This document shows, piece after piece, positions 6,554 to 8,846 of a stretch of 8,846 bases of DNA. The notes beneath the pieces were generated by a model, which had not been told where the DNA came from, made no database searches, and saw nothing but the letters and a program-made list of their open reading frames with translations. Made by a program: the position numbers and the translations under genes. The number at the start of each line of letters is the position of its first letter. Position 1 is the stretch's first letter. This DNA is from Deltaproteobacteria bacterium. Its GTDB lineage: Bacteria > Desulfobacterota > DSM-4660 > Desulfatiglandales > B25-G16. Location: contig QMLW01000051.1 in NCBI GenBank assembly GCA_003646935.1, positions 1 to 8,846 on the forward strand, given 5' to 3'.

Positions 6554-6582
6554 TTGACCCCTTCAAGTGCTTGTGGTAGTAA
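6554..6582 (+). promoter_or_regulatory. Weak candidate promoter for the oxidoreductase gene
   Basis: TTGACC (6554-6559) and TAGTAA (6577-6582) are 17 nt apart on the plus strand, about 55 bp before the oxidoreductase start. The -35 matches five of six consensus bases, the -10 only three of six. It is listed because of its position and spacing, not its strength. Confidence 0.22.
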
Positions 6583-6627
6583 CTGAATCGCCATTCATAA
6601 ATAACTGATCACGCGGAAGATTTAGGC

Positions 6628-6634
6628 AGGAGGT
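6628..6634 (+). promoter_or_regulatory. Strong ribosome binding site for the oxidoreductase
   Basis: AGGAGGT, a near-perfect Shine-Dalgarno sequence, lies 4 nt before the ATG at 6639. It settles the start of the 680-residue protein and suggests efficient translation. Confidence 0.85.
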
Positions 6635-6638
6635 CACC

Positions 6639-8681
6639 ATGACGCACAACGTCCAGCCCGCTCTTGAGCGCTATCTGGGAGTTCCCGGCTACCTTCTTAC
6701 CCTCTTCATCCTAATCGCCGGCCTGGCCCTTTTTTCATACATCATCTACAGAAGGTTTCAACTGCTGAGATCCGCCAATCCTGATATTCGCTTCGACTCC
6801 CTCGGGGAGAGGGTTTTCAACACCATCATCTATGGCATCCTCCAGTGGAGACAGCCGCGCTACCTCTGGATCGGCATACTGCATATCATGATCTTCTGGG
6901 GATTCGTGGTATTGGCGTTGCGCACCATTACGCTCTATGGTCAGGGGATAGTCCCGGGATTTGCCCTGCCCTTTATGGGTGGATTGCTCGGAGATATGTA
7001 TCAGCTCTTCAAGGATCTATTCGAGATTATCGTGCTGTTCGCCTGTATCGCGGCCATATTGCGCCGAGCCATCGCCAGGCCCGAGCGGTACGAGTTTAAA
7101 CACGGAAAGGCCCACAAATTTCATGCCTATCTCGTACTGGGCTTGATAGGTTTTCTCATGGTAACCGATATGGCCTTGGACGGCAGCGGGATCCTTCTCG
7201 GGGAGCAAACACGCTACTGGCTCCCGGGGGCGCAAGGCGCCTCGGTTATCCTCAGCGGGCTTGATCAAGGCGCCCTGAAGGGTGTTTTCCTCTGGAACTA
7301 CTGGCTCCATGTTCTCACCATTATGGTGTTCCTCAACTACCTGCCCCTTGGGAAACACTTTCACATTATTACCGGCATTCCGAACGTGTTCCTGAGAAAA
7401 CTCAAGAAGGGTTCAATCAAGCCTCCCCGGTGGGATGTCGAAAACATCGAGGATCTCGAATCCCTGGGGGTGGAGAAGTTCCAGGATTTTACCTGGAAAC
7501 ATATTCTCGATTTCTACACCTGCACCGAATGCGGTCGGTGTTCCGATAACTGTCCAGCCAATACCGTTGGGCGACCGCTTTCGCCCATGGAGGTCACCAT
7601 CAAGGTCAGGGACTACGCATATCAAAGCAGGCCCTTGTTCTCCTTCATGAGAAAAGTCGATTCCTCCGATCCGGATCTCCCCTTGATTGGAAATGTCCTC
7701 ACCCCTGATGAAATCTGGTCGTGCACCACCTGTGGGGCATGCGAAGAGGAGTGCCCGGTATTTATAGAATATATCGATAAGATGGTGGATTTAAGGAGAT
7801 ACATGGTTGAGTCGGCCATGATACCCAAGGACTTTCAGGATGCCTTGCTACGATTTGAGAAGACCGGCAATCCCTTTGGCAAGCCGCCGAGCAAAAGGGC
7901 GGATTGGGTCAAAGAATTAGATGATGTCTCTGTCAAGATACTTGAAGAGGGAGATGAGGTAGATGTCCTTTACTTTGTTGACAGCTATGCCTCCTTTGAC
8001 CCGCAGATTCAACAAATCGCCATGGCCATTGTAAAGGGACTGAATAAGGCTGGAGTATCCTTCGGCATTCTCGGCCCCAATGAATCAGATTCAGCGCACC
8101 AGGTGAGAAGACTCGGTGAGGAAGGCCTGTTTCAATTCCTGGTGGAGCAGAATATGGAAACACTCGGTGCCTTCAAGTTCAAGGAGATCGTCACCACGGA
8201 CCCCCACGCATTCAATACCCTGAAGAAGGACTATCCGGGCAACCTGGCGGTCAAGCATTACACGGAATTCTTCCTTCCCTTGATCGAAAGCGGGCGTTTG
8301 AAGCCCGCCAAATCCCTTGACAATGGCGATATATATACCTACCATGACCCCTGCTACCTGGGGAGACACAACGGTATCTACGACGCCCCTCGCAAGATCC
8401 TCGCCTCAATTCCGGGGATCAAGACGGTGGAAATGGAGCGCACCAGGGATAGGAGCTTTTGCTGTGGCGGCGGCGATGTCAATCTCTGGTATGACATTGA
8501 GCAGGAGGAGATGAGGATGGGGGAGCGGAGGGTGGCCATGGCCCATGAAGCAGGAGCTACCGTGATCGTTACGGCCTGCCCCTTCTGCATGCTCAACTTC
8601 GACGACGCTATCAAGACAAGCGGACTGGAGGGGAAAATGAGGGTTGTGGATCTGATGGAGCTCTTCATGAGCACGCTATAA
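6639..8681 (+). CDS. Membrane-bound heterodisulfide-reductase-like Fe-S oxidoreductase (EtfAB:quinone type)
   Basis: A 680-residue fusion. Residues about 17-245 form a NarI-like membrane domain with roughly five or six helices and His residues suited to b-heme ligation (for example His82, His162, His224, His240). Two [4Fe-4S] motifs follow: C295-x2-C298-x2-C301-x3-C305-P and C362-x2-C365-x2-C368-x3-C372-P. Two CCG domains of the HdrB/HdrD/GlpC type come last. The second is complete (Cys572, Cys608-Cys609, Cys647, Cys650). The first (about 440-540) keeps the fold signature (FVDSYASFDP, GILG, VTTDPHAFNTL) but has Ser, Asp-Ser, Asp and Ala where Cys are usual. Relatives in Deltaproteobacteria, Geobacter and Syntrophomonas are proposed EtfAB:menaquinone oxidoreductases that link acyl-CoA oxidation to quinone. 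That role is inferred here, since no etf or acyl-CoA dehydrogenase gene is in the window. Catalytic domains should face the cytoplasm. Confidence 0.92.
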   Translation: MTHNVQPALERYLGVPGYLLTLFILIAGLALFSYIIYRRFQLLRSANPDIRFDSLGERVFNTIIYGILQWRQPRYLWIGILHIMIFWGFVVLALRTITLYGQGIVPGFALPFMGGLLGDMYQLFKDLFEIIVLFACIAAILRRAIARPERYEFKHGKAHKFHAYLVLGLIGFLMVTDMALDGSGILLGEQTRYWLPGAQGASVILSGLDQGALKGVFLWNYWLHVLTIMVFLNYLPLGKHFHIITGIPNVFLRKLKKGSIKPPRWDVENIEDLESLGVEKFQDFTWKHILDFYTCTECGRCSDNCPANTVGRPLSPMEVTIKVRDYAYQSRPLFSFMRKVDSSDPDLPLIGNVLTPDEIWSCTTCGACEEECPVFIEYIDKMVDLRRYMVESAMIPKDFQDALLRFEKTGNPFGKPPSKRADWVKELDDVSVKILEEGDEVDVLYFVDSYASFDPQIQQIAMAIVKGLNKAGVSFGILGPNESDSAHQVRRLGEEGLFQFLVEQNMETLGAFKFKEIVTTDPHAFNTLKKDYPGNLAVKHYTEFFLPLIESGRLKPAKSLDNGDIYTYHDPCYLGRHNGIYDAPRKILASIPGIKTVEMERTRDRSFCCGGGDVNLWYDIEQEEMRMGERRVAMAHEAGATVIVTACPFCMLNFDDAIKTSGLEGKMRVVDLMELFMSTL

Positions 8682-8711
8682 TCTTAAAAACTCCGGCCCA
8701 ATTGGACGTCT

Positions 8712-8790
8712 CGGAAATTCTACAGCTTATTGAAATTAAAAATGTTTTTTTGAGACTGTTTCCTATTGTCTCACACATGGAATAATGGAA
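8712..8790 (+). repeat. Dispersed repeat, copy B
   Basis: This is the direct-repeat partner of 317-395, aligned without gaps, with about six differences in the 75 bp from 8716. It starts 30 bp after the oxidoreductase stop. The TGAGAC (8751-8756) and GTCTCA (8768-8773) hairpin is conserved. The second hairpin of copy A is partly lost by substitutions. The repeat runs straight into an 8-bp tandem motif. Confidence 0.85.
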
Positions 8791-8805
8791 TGGTGGAATA
8801 TTCCA
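8778..8805 (+). repeat. Tandem 8-bp TGGAATNN units ending in a palindrome
   Basis: Three units, TGGAATAA (8778), TGGAATGG (8786) and TGGAATAT (8794), are followed by TCCA. The last unit with its flank makes the 12-bp palindrome TGGAATATTCCA (8794-8805). Copy A has only the first unit and the start of the second, so the array has expanded or contracted between copies. The remaining 41 bp to the window end are non-coding as far as can be seen. Confidence 0.65.
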
Positions 8806-8846
8806 ATTGTGAGCGAAGCGAACTAAGTTCAATACCGGATTAAGAA

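Larger units (their letters stand above)
6197..6638. other. Divergent intergenic region
   Basis: These 442 bp separate the minus-strand kinase unit from the plus-strand oxidoreductase. The middle (about 6300-6500) is AT-rich. Visible items are a minus-strand promoter candidate, a weaker plus-strand one, a long-range inverted repeat and the oxidoreductase ribosome binding site, each listed separately. A 60-codon minus-strand frame (6412-6594) has no ribosome binding site and no recognisable family, so I do not call it a gene. No tRNA or known riboswitch is recognisable. Confidence 0.6.

Noticed and set aside
6541..6562. Sigma-54-like TGGCA...TTGA upstream of the oxidoreductase
   Set aside because: The invariant GC of the -12 element is missing at the required spacing from the GG.
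6412..6594. 60-codon minus-strand frame in the divergent intergenic region
   Set aside because: No Shine-Dalgarno sequence, no recognisable family, and a candidate promoter lies inside it; it could be a decayed fragment but nothing supports a gene call.
1..8846. CRISPR array, tRNA/rRNA genes, or an anti-phage defence cassette
   Set aside because: No regularly spaced repeats, no tRNA-like cloverleaf sequence and no defence-type domains are visible; all large genes have ordinary housekeeping, redox or signalling domains or are unrecognised.

Overview
The window most resembles a chromosomal stretch of an anaerobic bacterium of the former Deltaproteobacteria (Desulfobacterota or a relative). That placement is an inference from gene content: a membrane-bound heterodisulfide-reductase-like Fe-S oxidoreductase of the EtfAB:quinone type, a soluble GAF histidine kinase, a DUF3047 protein, and TGGAAT-rich dispersed repeats. 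No rRNA, tRNA or marker gene is present to fix the taxon.

Layout. Positions 1-395 are a scar: the open end of a minus-strand membrane-protein frame, a short IstB (IS21-family transposition helper) remnant on the plus strand, and copy A of a dispersed repeat of about 79 bp. Positions 444-3819 hold four minus-strand genes. In transcription order they are an exported DUF3047 protein, a cytosolic sulfite-oxidase-fold molybdopterin enzyme, endonuclease III (nth) and a Ste24-type M48 membrane protease. The last three are tightly spaced (13 and 42 bp gaps) and probably co-transcribed. Positions 4031-6196 are a two-gene minus-strand unit, a GAF histidine kinase followed after 3 bp by an unrecognised single-pass membrane protein. 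Positions 6197-6638 are a divergent intergenic region with possible promoters and inverted repeats. Positions 6639-8681 hold one large plus-strand gene, a 680-residue fusion of a NarI-like cytochrome b domain, two [4Fe-4S] sites and two CCG domains. Copy B of the dispersed repeat (8712-8790) follows, in the same orientation as copy A.

How the parts may work together. The large oxidoreductase probably passes electrons between a soluble carrier (EtfAB is the usual partner of close relatives) and the membrane quinone pool. The divergently transcribed kinase could sense a related signal, but no response regulator is in view. The other minus-strand genes (DNA repair, membrane proteolysis, a small Mo enzyme) form no obvious pathway.

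Best leads: (1) the oxidoreductase has lost every cysteine of its first CCG domain but kept all five in the second; (2) endonuclease III has His in place of the second Fe-S cluster Cys; (3) an unrecognised membrane protein is translationally coupled to a soluble kinase; (4) 92%-identical direct repeats bracket the whole gene block, with an IstB remnant at one of them.
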